DNA from: Linanthus parryae
Taxonomy: Eukaryota > Streptophyta > Magnoliopsida > Ericales > Polemoniaceae
Direction of reading: 5' to 3'
Length of the DNA: 64,000 nucleotides
Assembly (NCBI GenBank): GCA_023055425.1
Contig: JALGPY010000015.1
Location: forward strand, 1,488,001-1,552,000
How positions within the stretch are numbered: position 1 is the stretch's first letter; each line of letters opens with the position of its first letter. The notes below the pieces were generated by a model, which was not told the DNA's origin, made no database searches, and saw only the letters and a program-made list of their open reading frames with translations. This document shows positions 23,989 through 34,846 of this stretch, piece by piece. The position numbers and the translations under genes were made by a program.

Positions 23989-25418
23989 TGTTGGAATAGA
24001 TGCCCTAGAGGCAATCTAGTTTAGTATGAATTATTTGTGGCTAGAAATTCATTTATTATTTATTGGATATTTAATATAATGAAGTCCTTAGATTTACAAT
24101 TGTGTTGTTTATCTTAAATATCCCTAGTCAAATATAATGATTAATGGGACAATCATCTATAGACTAGTATGAGGTTGGATTGATATGGAGATATCACGAT
24201 CCAACACATAGGTGTGCATTAGGGAATGTTGCACTGGATTGACCCATCTCCGAGAAGGCTACATACACGTTATGTTGAGTCACAAGCGCTTCTCGCGGTG
24301 CAATGGTATTGTCATCCTTAGACTTGAAGTCACTAGATATTCTAGTTGTGGATTATTGTGATCTTGGTAGCGTTAAACGCTACACCGTAACTGGGTAGTT
24401 ATAAATCCGTGTACTGGATACAATAAGAAGCAAGCTTAGAGATCGTAGTGGACGTAGATAGGATTTGTCCCTCCCACATAACGGGAGCAAATATCCTAGG
24501 CCACTCGAGGGGTAGTGCTTATAGAATGTCTGGCCAGACTCAAATAAATCAATATGGGATATTGATGTTATTTGCACGAATAAGGCTATTCCCATAGATC
24601 GAGAAACTATGGATTGGATATACGAGTGTGACTTGTATGTCTCGTGTCCAATCCGGATATAGAGACAAAGGGATGAGACAATTACTTGTACAAAGGTTGT
24701 CAAGATGACTATTCTATTAGTTGGCTAGAATGGATGTTTTGCTAGAGACCGCTCCATATTAGCAAGTAGTTGCTACCAACTAGATAGAACCTATGGGGTC
24801 ACACGCTATATAGAGTTGATCTAGATTTGGGAATTAATTAATTGAATTAATTAATTAGAAGGATCACTTTGCAAACCCTTGCAAACTTAGTAGGGACTAA
24901 TTTGCAAGGAAGGGACTAAATTGAATTCTAGTAGGACTAGAATAAGTCCTTTAGGTAGTTAACAAGGAGTTGTTGGACTATATAAAGGACCTTCCTTCCT
25001 TCCTTCCCACATAACTTATGCTCATTAGTGAACATAACAAAGAGTGGGAGAGAACAAAAGGAGAGAGAGCAAGCAACAAGGAGGCCCGACCGCCCCCTTG
25101 CCGCCGCCCCGTCCCCGTCGGCTAAAGGAGGCCGAGACCCTCTTTTTGGGTCTCGTTTTGCGTGATTTCTTCTTCCCCGTCCTCTTCCGGGCTAGCACCA
25201 AGGACTTGGGAGATCTAGGATCAACTCTAGGCGTGGATCAACTATAGAGAACGTGACACAATTCGCGTTTGAAGTCATCAAGGAGAACCCAAAGGTGTGT
25301 TTATGATTTCTAACCCTTACCATCGTTATGTCTCTTGACTTGTGATCCTTGGAGGGTTTTGCATGGTTTTATGTTTGTTTATGCTTCCGTTGTGAAATCC
25401 ATGAATCAAAACCCTACA
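23989..25418 (+). repeat. Copia 3' LTR
   Basis: This 1,430-bp LTR is collinear with the 5' LTR with no visible indels. It ends CCCTACA and is followed by the ATGAA duplication. Confidence 0.92.
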
Positions 25419-25423
25419 ATGAA
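25419..25423. repeat. Target-site duplication, right (ATGAA)
   Basis: Matches 16,906-16,910; removing the copia element and one ATGAA rejoins the Athila-type spacer. Confidence 0.85.
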
Positions 25424-26264
25424 GTACTCCCTCATCGAACCCCCTCAACTACAAACACCCTCGTGACGCACTAAAGCAGTGATTCTAACCAATCAATGAT
25501 GAATGCCAAGAATCGTCACCCTAAGTCCAGAGGTTATCAAAGAATCCAAGGTTCGAAACAGGGTTTAATTGTGGTCCTACAAGGTAAGTTCTATAAGCAG
25601 TGAGTGCTCTAATACACACATCGCACAGCTGTTCTGTGTGCCACTACGAGGCGGGTTGGCGACTACCTAAGACGTACACATGAATGTTCGGCTTGTTTAG
25701 CTCACACCTAGCTCAACTCTTGTAAGAAAACTAGGCACACACTTTTAGATTTGAAAATCAAGTAAGTGTATAAAAATAGGTAGGCACTCCCGTAAGAAAG
25801 TTTCTCTATACGTACTAAGGGGAACTCCCATTGTCTATCTCGGTCGCAAGTCACGCCCTATGCCTAAATTTCTCACACTCCTCGATTGTACCAATACTAA
25901 GATCTTTTTGATTGCCCTTTCTCAAATTTTTATTTATTTTTTTTTTTACTCTACATGCAAGGCCATTCGAAAGAAGACTCGATACTACTCGATGGTAGGG
26001 AGACTCAAAGTAAGAAAACGTGCAATCATATAATACGAACACATATATATATATATGACAAAACACTATGACACAAACACACTCTACGACAACGACTACG
26101 AAACACACTACGACACAAACATCCTATATGCAATTTGTTCATGCAGACACGGACTTGGCTAATATTCAGAAAATCTCACCCCCACACTAGAATGCTTCGT
26201 TGTCCCCAACGAATTTAGAGATAAAACAAAGGGACTCAGCATTCCAATGCGAGGGCGGGCTGGT
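25424..26264 (-). other. Non-coding 3' spacer of the Athila-type element, part 2
   Basis: This continues 15,541-16,905. No gene is supported. It contains a T run (about 25,936-25,949) and a short (AT)n run (about 26,044-26,056). Confidence 0.55.
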
Positions 26265-27769
26265 CTACTCGCTCTCCTTCGAGCCATCCGAGTGGTCACT
26301 CGACAAATACATCAACTTCCAAGGTTCCGGAGTCAGTGTCACCCCGCCTGCCCTGCCAAGCTCGTGTAACCACTGATTCTGCCTATGCAGAATGTCACCG
26401 AGCTGGCGCTGGTTCCGTCGCGCATGCATAGCCCTTGACTTGGCTTTCCTCTCTGCTTCCTGCCCTTGAGCCTCGGCCTTTTTCTCATTTGCAATCATCA
26501 TCCTTTGCATGGCCTGTAGAGTGGCCTTGAGGCTAGCATTAGTTGCGACAGACGGACTCGACTCCTCACTCAGAGCCGGGGCCTTACCCTTACCGCCCCT
26601 CTTAGCCCCCTTTTTTGGTGGGGCCCGGCTGCTCTCTACGACTACCTCATATTTCTTCGGGTCGGGCACATGAGTCCAGTATCTCGGGGGTTCGGCTGCA
26701 CGGTCTCCACCATAAAACGCGGCACCAGCCTTAGTGGCCAAGTGCTTTAGCAAATATCCAAACCCGGCTGCCCGACGGTTAGAGTCCCGAAGTCTCGATC
26801 GAAAACTCAAATAAATGCGCTTCGGGACGTCGAATCGATGGCCCTCATACCAACACATAGCCATAACACACCACTCGAACCGTATGTCGGTCTGGTTCGA
26901 CACGCCCTCAACCCATGCCTCTACTATGTTAACTAAATAACGCGCTCGACGAAGTAAGTGTCTGGCCAAAACCGTCCACTTTCTAACGTCCGGACTCGCA
27001 TGAGTATCCCAAGGCGCTCCCGTCACCCCCACCAAAGGCAAAGATTGACACTGCGGTCACTAACTCCTCTACATTCATTTTCATGGTGGTCTCAAAGTGA
27101 CAGTCGCCCTCGAGTGGTGGCCATTGTAGGGCCGCGGCTATGCTAGCCGGAGAGAAGACAAAAAAGTTCCTACGGGCGTATATGATCCTACGATCATCCA
27201 ACTCTCCATCCTCCCCATACCTAGACCACTCGGCGTTTGAGTAAATCTCCCACATGAGCTCCGAACTCGCGTTCTCCTTGACGAGCTCACACCACCCTGC
27301 AAGATTCTCTCTTTTCATGAAATCTTGGATCTGTTGGGGCATCTCAGTTTGGAACGGGAAATGCTTTTCTACATTTGCCCCCCTGAACACACTCCCCTCC
27401 CGCTTGGCGTACCTAGAATGCGCTAGAAGGTTGATAAACAGATAGTCACAAAACACTCCTGTTGCAGGGTCAAGGTCCCTAGGACTAGACTCTCTCGTGG
27501 CCCTTGCTAATGGCACTCTATCAGGTTCCGCCCTTGCTAACTCATCAGGGTCCTGGTGAAACCATGCTCCCCACAACCCAAAAGGTAGCATTCTTAGCTA
27601 GGTTACCACCCGCGTCCCCCGTCTATCTCACTTCTCCCTCAGGGATATATTCGTCATCACTATCGACGACTACTTTTTGTTTCTTCCTTTTCCCCCCGGT
27701 TATATTCTGACTCATAGCTACCCCCTTTCCTTTAGCTACGGCCTTTCCCTTATCTTTTCGACTAGACAT
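26265..27769 (-). pseudogene. Extra ORF between pol and 3' LTR, plant-transposon-protein-like
   Basis: On the minus strand the frame begins MSSRKDKGKAVAKGKGV (27,769), a Lys-rich stretch that could act as a nuclear localisation signal, with an acidic DSDDEYIPEGE after it. A TAG stands at 27,623-27,625. A second frame runs 27,591-26,983 and a third 27,041-26,265, so at least two frameshifts separate them. The middle contains RRNFFVFSPASIAAALQWPP; then RKWTVLARHLLRRARYLVNI, RFEWCVMAMCWYEGHRFDVP and GYLLKHLATKAG, in the order of the 'putative plant transposon protein' domain of Athila-group ORFs. The C-terminus is Lys/Ala/Gln-rich and probably coiled-coil. It sits where env-like genes lie, but I see no signal peptide or membrane segment, so I do not call it an envelope protein. 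Confidence 0.65.
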
Positions 27770-29862
27770 GGCACAAGAAGGTAGCACAAATTGAAAATTA
27801 AATTGACAAAAAGAATTAAGCTACGTGCTCAGTGTCAGGATGTGTGTACGGAAAAGAAACAGTTACGCAATTAACAAATAAGTCCTAGGACACTAGTCAA
27901 TCGCCCCCAAACGCCGCAACTAAGCGACAACAATAAAAATTGGGCTTTTACTCAATGTGCCTAAGACTCGATTAAATTAAGTTGCGAGGGATTAGGACGT
28001 ACCTACGTGCCCGGAGCTAGTCTTACAGGCACAAAATCATATTCGTCCGACAAGAAGGACCGACTTGGTCGTTGAAAATATTTTCTTCAAATGTTGCAAT
28101 CAATTTGTGCCTTTTGCTCCTTGCGGTGTCCCCGTCGAAACCCCTAAGCCAATTTCTTCCAATTTGACCTCAATGAACTTGAATTTCATATCGGAGTTTT
28201 CGGAACCCTAGCTTTTTGTCTTCTCAATTCCTCTCCACCAACCAACCTTTAGCTTCAATACTCCACCCTGCTTGCTCTCTCTTGCCGGCGGTTTACCGTG
28301 GTGGTGGCGTGAATGGAAAGACGTCGGCGATTGGGGGAGGGGTATGGTGAAGAAGGCCGACTGGTTGTGGTTGTTGGGTCTGCGACCGTGGTTCAGAGAG
28401 ATTGAGTGAACGGGTTCTGGGATTAGGGTTCAATTCAAGTGCCGGTGGTTGTGGTCGCTGCTGGGATGCGGCGCTGTGGTGGTGGTCGAAACAGTGACGG
28501 TGTTGCTGCGGTGTTTCAGGTGGAGAGTGTTGATGGCGGAGGGTTTTGCATGCGCGGGATGGCGAGGGGGTAGCGTCGCTGGTGGTGCTGTGGTGGCGGC
28601 GAAGAGAGGATAGGGGTCGGAGATGGCGTCTGGTGTTGATGGAGGTGATTGCGTCTGGGTGAGATGGTGAGAGGGAGAAGGACGACGGGTTTGTGGGAGG
28701 AGGGTTTGTGTAGGTGTTCTTGCCCGATGGTAGAGAAAGAGAGTAAGAAATGTTTTTCTTTTTTTTAGATATACACTCGGCCCCCATCAGCTTCCAAAAA
28801 ATGCACAAAACCCCCCTTTTGGACCAAACTGAACTCCACCATCACTAGGTCGTGCGACCTAGTAAAAAAATCTGTTTTAACTTACTAGGTCGTGCGACCT
28901 AGTAACTAGGTCGTGCGACCTAGTTATGTCCCTGCAAATTTTTTTTTCTTTCTCCGGCATACTTTCTCTAGTATTCTGAGCTCGTAATAGCTCCCGATAA
29001 GCTCAAACATGGTCCTTCACCCCCACACTTGGACTCCAACATGTCGTTTCCCCCTCTCGACCCGTAGCTCATGATTTTGACCTCTTTCGCCATTTCCGGA
29101 TGCTTTTTATCGCTTTTTCTTCACGAAAACATCCTTTCTCGCCTTTTTGACCGTTCCTTTGCTTTTTCATGAATCTCCTCGACCTCGAGACTCCATTTTG
29201 ATTATAAAAAATTCCCAATGTCCGGAGAATTCTTTATTCCTCAATTTTGCTCTTCCAAAGGTCCGTTTGGCGATTCCGGATGCTTTTCGTCACTTTTTCT
29301 TCACGAAAACATCTAAATGGCCATAACTCTCGCGTCCGGACTCCGATGCATGCGATCCACCTATCAACAGAAAGCTCTCGACAACCCCCACACATTGGCA
29401 CTCTTCAATTTAGCTCACGGTCTTGTTTGCAAAAATTTGCCTCGTAATCCGTGCCAATGTGTCTGCTTTGTCGGTTTTGCTATACATTCTTCGCTTGCAT
29501 CAAGAGGGGGAGTCCGGATACGCGCCTCCCCTCAGGTGCGTGTTGGTACATCAATCCTTACCCAATTCTTCATTCCGGATCCCGATACGCGTTTTTAGCT
29601 GTTTTTTCTCGATTTCTGTGAACTTTTCTCTGTGCGCATCAAGAAGGGGGATCCGGAATAGGCCTTTCACCTAGGAATCCTGCACATACTCATTATAAAC
29701 ATTGAATCCACTCTCTCGCACCTCTCAAATAAATCAAAAAAAATACAATAACAAAACAGAATGGAAAAAAACTATACTAAAGCAGTAAATAGGTTGGGTT
29801 GCCTCCCAACAAGCGCTTTGTAATTTAAGGTCGACGGCCCGACCCAGTTACCTCAAAAGAGC
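27770..29862 (-). other. Spacer between pol and the extra ORF of the Athila-type element
   Basis: No gene is supported. A GGTGG-rich block at about 28,290-28,700 produces a Pro/Ser-rich chance frame on the minus strand. Three exact palindromes lie at 28,844-28,924. Two degenerate direct repeats around ttccggatgctttt...tttttcttcacgaaaacatc lie at about 29,094-29,133 and 29,275-29,313. The module gttgggttgcctcccaacaa...aaggtcgac at 29,790-29,835 next to pol is shared with the non-autonomous array. Confidence 0.55.
28844..28924. repeat. Three perfect copies of ACTAGGTCGTGCGACCTAGT
   Basis: Identical 20-bp units at 28,844-28,863, 28,884-28,903 and 28,905-28,924. Each is palindromic except for the central TG. 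They match the five degenerate copies in the LTR at 14,926-15,057. Confidence 0.9.
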
Positions 29863-32800
29863 TCAGATATCGGGAATTGCTTTGAGGCGCTCAATCACCC
29901 CAATGAAATTCCCGTCTACGTATGGCTTTGCTCGCTGTCCGTTCACCTTGAATCGGTCCCCATTCTCAGCTTCTACCTCAAGTGATCCCCATGGGTAAAC
30001 CTCTGTAATTGTAAATGGACCACTCCACCTTGACTTCAGCTTGCCCGGAAACAATTTCAGTCGTGCGTTGAATATCAATACCTTTTGGCCTACTCTGAAA
30101 TCTCGTGGAATGATATGCTTGTCATGCCATTGCTTGGTTCTCTCTTTGTAGATCTTGGCACTCTGATATGCCATCAACATGTGTTCCTCTAACTCAAGCA
30201 ATGCCTGCTTCCTTTGCTCACTAGAGAGCTTAGCATCCAAATTTACTTTCTTTAGTGCCCAAAACGCTTTGTGCTCAAGTTCCACCGGCCGATGGCACGA
30301 TTTCTCGAAGACGAGCTGGTAGGGAGACATGCCCAAGGGAGTCTTGTATGCAGTGCGGTATGCCCATAAACTATCATCCAAGTGTAGAGCTCAGTCTTTG
30401 CGTCCTGGATTGACAGTTTTCTCTAGAATCCCCTTTATCTCTCGGTTAGACACTTCAGCTTGTCCATTGGATTGTGGATGATAGGCCAATGAGATCTTGT
30501 GTGTCTTTACCCCATACTTGCTCAAGGTATTGGCAAAGACCTTGTTCACAAAGTGTGATCCCTCATCGCTAATAATGGCTCTAGGCGTTCCAAACCTTGT
30601 GAATATATTCTTGCGTAAGAATCTCACGACTGTAGCACTATCATTCTTTGGACACGCCAGAGCCTCCACCCATTTGGTAACATAGTCAACCGCCAACAAA
30701 ATATACAGGTTACCAAGCGAAGATGGGAATGGCCTCATAAAGTCAATTCCCCACACATCAAACGGTTCTACTTCTAACACGAAATTTTGAGGCATTTCAT
30801 TTCGGTTAGAGATATTACAAGTTCTTTGGCACCGGTCACACTGCTGCACAAATAGATGGGCGTCTTTATGCAAAGTTGGCCAAAAGAAACCACTCTGAAG
30901 TACCTTAGCAACCGTGCTTGATTTGCCGAAATGTCCCCCGCAATTCAACTCGTGGCAGTGTCTAAGGATCTCTAACGTGTCCGGCTCTGCAACACACCTC
31001 TGCAATACATTATCTGCTCCCAGCTTGAACAGATAAGGATCATCCCAGAAGTATTGTCGCGCGTCTGCAAAGAATTTCTTCCTCTGGTGGTAACTCATGT
31101 CCTTGGGTACAATGTTTAGTGCCTTGAAATTTGCCAAGTCAGCAAACCAAGGTACAGCTGCAACTACAACCATAAGCTGCTCATCTGGAAAATCCTCTCG
31201 AATAGGCAAATCTTCCTGCTTATCGTTCTCCAGTCTTGACAAATGGTCTGCAACCACATTCTCTACCCCCTTTTTATCTTTGATCACCACATCGAACTCT
31301 TGCATCAATAAAACCCACCGGATCAATCTTGGCTTGGCGTCCTTCTTGGTGAGAAGATACTGGAGGGCTGAATGGTCCGTGAAAATCGTCACCTGAGAAC
31401 CCACAAGATATGGACGAAACTTGTCCAACGCAAATATGATGGCCAACATTTCTTTCTCCGTGGTAGCATAATTGACCTGTGCATCATTAAGAGTACGACT
31501 GGCATAATAAATGACGTGGGCTACCTTATCTTTCCGCTGGCCCAGAACTGCTCCCACCGCATAGTCACTAGCATCACACATGAGCTCAAATGGTAGGGTC
31601 CATTCTGGTGTGGTGATGATAGGTGCGCTGATCAGCTTTTCCTTGAGCAAATCAAAAGCTGACTTGCACTCCGCATTAAAATCAAAGACTGCATCCTTCT
31701 CAAGCAATCCACACAAAGGCTTCGTGATCTTCGAGAAGTCTTTAATGAAGCGCCGATAGAAACCTGCATGTCCCAAGAAACTCCTTACCCCTTTGACAGA
31801 GGTAGGGTAAGGAAGCTTCTCAATCACCTCGATCTTGGCTCTATCCACCTCTAAACCTTTGCTGGAGATCTTGTGGCCCAAAACAATACCCTCGGTAACC
31901 ATGAAGTGACACTTCTCCCAGTTGAGCACTAGGTTGGTGTCAATGCATCTATCCAGAACCCGGGCCAACTGTTGCAGGCAGTCTTCGAATCCGTCACCAT
32001 AGAGCGAGAAGTCATCCATGAATACCTCGAAATTCTGCTCCATCATGTCAGAGAAGATCGACATCATACACCTCTGAAACGTAGTCGGTGCGTTGCATAA
32101 CCCAAAAGGCATGCGTCTAAAAGAAAAGGTCCCATAAGGACAAGTGAATGTCGTCTTCTCCTGGTCAGCTGGCTCAATTGCTATCTGGTTGTACCCGGAG
32201 TACCCATCCAAAAAGCAATAATGAGAATGACGTGCCAGCCTATCAAGCATCTGATCAACGAATGGGAGGGGAAAATGATCCTTCAAAGTGGCATCATTGA
32301 GCTTGCGGTAATCCATGCAAACTCTCCACCCAGTAACAGTACGAGTGGCAATCTTATCACCTTTTTCCCCTTCCACCACAGTTATACCTCCCTTCTTAGG
32401 GACACACTGCACCGGGCTAGTCCATGTGCTGCCGGAAATGGGATAAATGATACCCGCCTCCAACCATTTAAGCACCTCTTTCTTCACTACCTCCTGCATG
32501 TGAGGATTGAGGCGGCGCTGAAACTGAACTACCGGCTTCTTATCTTCCATGAGTCGAATCTTGTGCTGGCAAACTGTGGGGCTGATCCCCTTGATATCTG
32601 CTATGGTCCATCCCATAGCTGCCTTTCTCTCCTGTAGTACCTTGAGAAGCTGCTCCTCCTGTTCCCTGTCCAAACATGCAGACACAATCACAGGTAAAGT
32701 CTCATTAGATCCCAAGTACAAATATTTCAAATGAACAGGTAAAGGCTTTAATTCTAAAACAGGAGCAGTAACAAGAGAAGGGGTAAGAATCTTCATGCTT

Positions 32801-33588
32801 CCCTCATTAAAGAGGGGTAATGGTTGGCGCCAATGAACATCTAAGGCTTGCTCTTTCTCGCTGGAATCAAGTAGAGCAAGCTCCTCATATAGTTGCTCCA
32901 ACAAAATATCGTCCTCTTCGTCCGGCGTGTATGCCTCCACACCAAAGCACTGCTCGCTTACCGCATATGCGGGAAACTTCATAGCCTCAAATACATTGAA
33001 GGCCACCTTCTCATCGTTGATCTGCATAGTCAGCTCTCCATTGGCCACATCAATGATAGTTCTCCCAGTGGCCAGGAATGGGCGGCGCAAAATAAGAGGA
33101 ACATCATCTTCGGCCTCCATGTCTAAGATCACAAAATCCGCTGGGAAGATGAGTCCTTCAACTCTCACTAATACATCCTCTAAAACACCCCTGGGGCGTT
33201 TTATAGTGCGATCAGCCATCTGAAAGCACATCCTGGTAGGCTTAGGATCTCCCACACCAAGTTGCTCAAAAACCGATGTGGGCATCAAATTAATACTTGC
33301 ACCAAGATCACATAATGCCCTCCCATGAAACGCATCTCCCAATGTAACAGGAATGATGAAACCTCCCGGATCTTTCATCTTCTTTGGTAACGCCTTTTGC
33401 ACAACTGCGCTACACTCCTCATTCAGAGTCACGGTTTCAAAATCATTCATGCGCCTCCTATTAGAAAGGAGGTCCTTGAGAAATTTGGCATATTTAGGCA
33501 TTTGTGAAATGGCCTCCGCAAAAGGGATATTAATGTGCAGTTTCTTGAAGATATCCACAAACTTCTTGAAATGCTTGGCATCCTCTTA
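29863..33588 (-). pseudogene. Athila-type pol: protease, RT, RNase H, integrase
   Basis: Minus strand, nearly full length. Near the start [20 protein letters not shown] is a hallmark of the Athila Gag-Pol junction. Protease: [17 protein letters not shown] (DLGA for DTGA). [41 protein letters not shown] and the catalytic FMDD box ([11 protein letters not shown]). RNase [19 protein letters not shown]...[10 protein letters not shown]...VVADHLSR. Integrase: the HHCC finger ([12 protein letters not shown]...CDRCQR), core [34 protein letters not shown], then [20 protein letters not shown] and a C-terminal domain. Breaks are a TAA at 33,586-33,588 at the gag border and a TGA at 30,391-30,393, where the family usually has Trp. 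Confidence 0.9.
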
Positions 33589-34291
33589 ACTCTTCAATCT
33601 CTGCGGGTATGGCACTCGCACACTGTATTTCTCCCTTGGCTTCTGTTTCTCATCCGACTTCCTCACCGTGTCCTTTGATTGGGGAATCACGGTAGGCACG
33701 GGAATCTCTTCATCCAAGGCTTTTTCAGTGGCCTTAGTCGCCTCAGCTCGCGCATGGGTAGGATATGGGGGATCCTGGGTAGTGGTCCCACTGCGAGTAG
33801 TAATAGCCTTCAATTGCTCAGTTGGAGTAATAGTGTTGGAAGGAAGTATACCTGGTGGAAGTCAGGATTCTGATTAGCTATTTGGCCAATTTGTGTTTCA
33901 TGGCTCTTTAGCGAAGCTTCCATTGCGACAATCTTGCTCTCAATCTTATCATTGCTAGCTAACAGTTTCCTCAACATCGCATTTGTATCCTGTTCTTATG
34001 AGAGTGGAGGTGGAGCCTGTTGTTGTGGAACCGGTCTCTGAGCTTGGTAAGGAACATTTGGCCTTTGACCTGGCGCATATAATCCACTATTCGGATTGGC
34101 ATAGCTGAATTTGGGGTGATTGCGATTGCTTGACTTTGGATGGTCGCATGCAAACTTTCCAAGGTGTGAGCATCCCCATAAACCATCTGCGCCTGGATGT
34201 TAGTGTTGATGTTGAGTGGAGTCTCATCTCTCGAAACTCCTTCCCTTGAGGGGGATCGGTAACCGTCGTTATGTTCGCCATCATGAGACAT
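33589..34291 (-). pseudogene. Athila-type gag, internally deleted and frameshifted
   Basis: The N-terminal frame starts MSHDGEHNDGYRSPSREGVS (34,291). After about 45 residues a different frame carries NHPKFSYANPNSGLYAPGQR, then a TAA, then a helical linker (KLLASNDKIESKIVAMEASL...TQIGQIANQNP), then, after another frame change near 33,865, EQLKAITTRSGTTTQDP to the pol border. These are C-terminal Gag segments of the Athila group. The expected capsid domain of several hundred residues is missing, so a large internal deletion joined the N-terminus to the linker. Confidence 0.75.
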
Positions 34292-34363
34292 AGTTGCAGA
34301 ATTTGTTGACTTGAAGCTTGAAGGTTGCTTCGTGTCGGGTTCACCAATGTGGACAAGGAATCA

Positions 34364-34835
34364 TGTAGAGTAGATCTAGATGTACACCTACAACAGACAA
34401 GAACTCACACAATACAAACATACATAGAGTAAGAGACTAAGTGTGCAAGGGTAAGATTAAGCCTTTGCCAATGATCAGAGAGAGAGACAGTGTGTAAAAA
34501 TTACTAAAGAGTCGAATCCATCACCAGAGATGACACTCCTATATACAGGAGCCTTAGTGCAGCAGTTACGAGAAGTTATATAACCGCATGCGGTGGTTAT
34601 ATAACTTCCTCGCTCGTCACACGGTTGGCCGCATATATAGGTGTGCAATCAGCAAGTCTCTCAGATAACTGACAAGGATCGCACGTGAGTATAACCGTCT
34701 GCTCACGTGCGACGAACCTTACTCTAGCCTCCAAGCCACGTAGACCCTTGACTCCTGTTCGAATCATATGCGAGGTTAACCCTATCTCACAGCCCCATAT
34801 GGACAAGTATTCAGTGAATAGAATGCACTATCTAC
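34364..34835 (-). repeat. LTR-like remnant with TGTAGA / TCTACA ends
   Basis: A 472-bp segment begins TGTAGAGTAGAT and ends CTATCTACA, with terminal TG...CA. A purine-rich tract on the minus strand (AGCAAGAGGGG) abuts its right side, so it may be the 3' LTR of a minus-strand element. No 5-bp duplication flanks it. Inside are two hairpin-forming palindromes (gaagttatataacc...ggttatataacttc at about 34,570-34,606; gcacgtgag...ctcacgtgc at about 34,681-34,710). Confidence 0.45.
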
Positions 34836-34838
34836 ACC

Positions 34839-34846
34839 CCTCTTGC
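34839..34846. repeat. hAT target-site duplication, left (CCTCTTGC)
   Basis: cctcttgc recurs exactly at 36,161-36,168 on the other side of the element. Confidence 0.85.

Larger units (their letters stand above)
16911..25418 (+). mobile_element. Complete Ty1/copia retrotransposon, coding region mutated
   Basis: The element is 8,508 bp long with 1,430-bp LTRs at both ends, an ATGAA duplication on each side, an initiator-Met primer-binding site, a gag-pol region in copia order (gag, protease, integrase, RT, RNase H) and a polypurine tract before the 3' LTR. By eye the LTRs differ at about 20 positions (roughly 1.4 percent), so insertion is recent relative to the host Athila-type element. Two frameshifts (about 20,695 and 20,895) and two stops (21,899-21,901; 22,985-22,987) break the polyprotein. 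I do not assign a copia lineage. Confidence 0.92.
13937..34363 (-). mobile_element. Athila-type Ty3/gypsy element, decayed, split by a copia insertion
   Basis: Read on the minus strand the order is: deleted gag (34,291-33,589), pol with protease, RT, RNase H and integrase (33,588-29,863), non-coding spacer, an extra ORF (27,769-26,265), spacer, polypurine tract and 3' LTR (15,524-13,937). A complete copia element (16,911-25,418) sits in the 3' spacer. Without it about 11.9 kb remain. Gag has the ITTRSG segment and an NHP-FSYANPNSG-type linker, which together with an ORF between pol and the 3' LTR point to the Athila lineage. The 5' LTR and primer-binding site are absent, and gag, pol and the extra ORF each carry breaks, so the copy is dead. 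Confidence 0.8.

Noticed and set aside
26265..27769. Envelope gene of an endogenous retrovirus-like element
   Set aside because: The position after pol fits, but there is no signal peptide, no transmembrane segment and no fusion-peptide-like stretch; the middle resembles a plant transposon-protein domain instead.
28293..28808. A 171-codon Pro/Ser/His-rich minus-strand frame
   Set aside because: It comes from GGTGG-type low-complexity DNA in the Athila-type spacer, has no domain and no conserved neighbours.
34364..34835. Solo LTR formed by LTR-LTR recombination
   Set aside because: No 5-bp duplication flanks it (aatca against cccct) and a purine tract abuts one side, so a truncated element end is more likely than a simple solo LTR.
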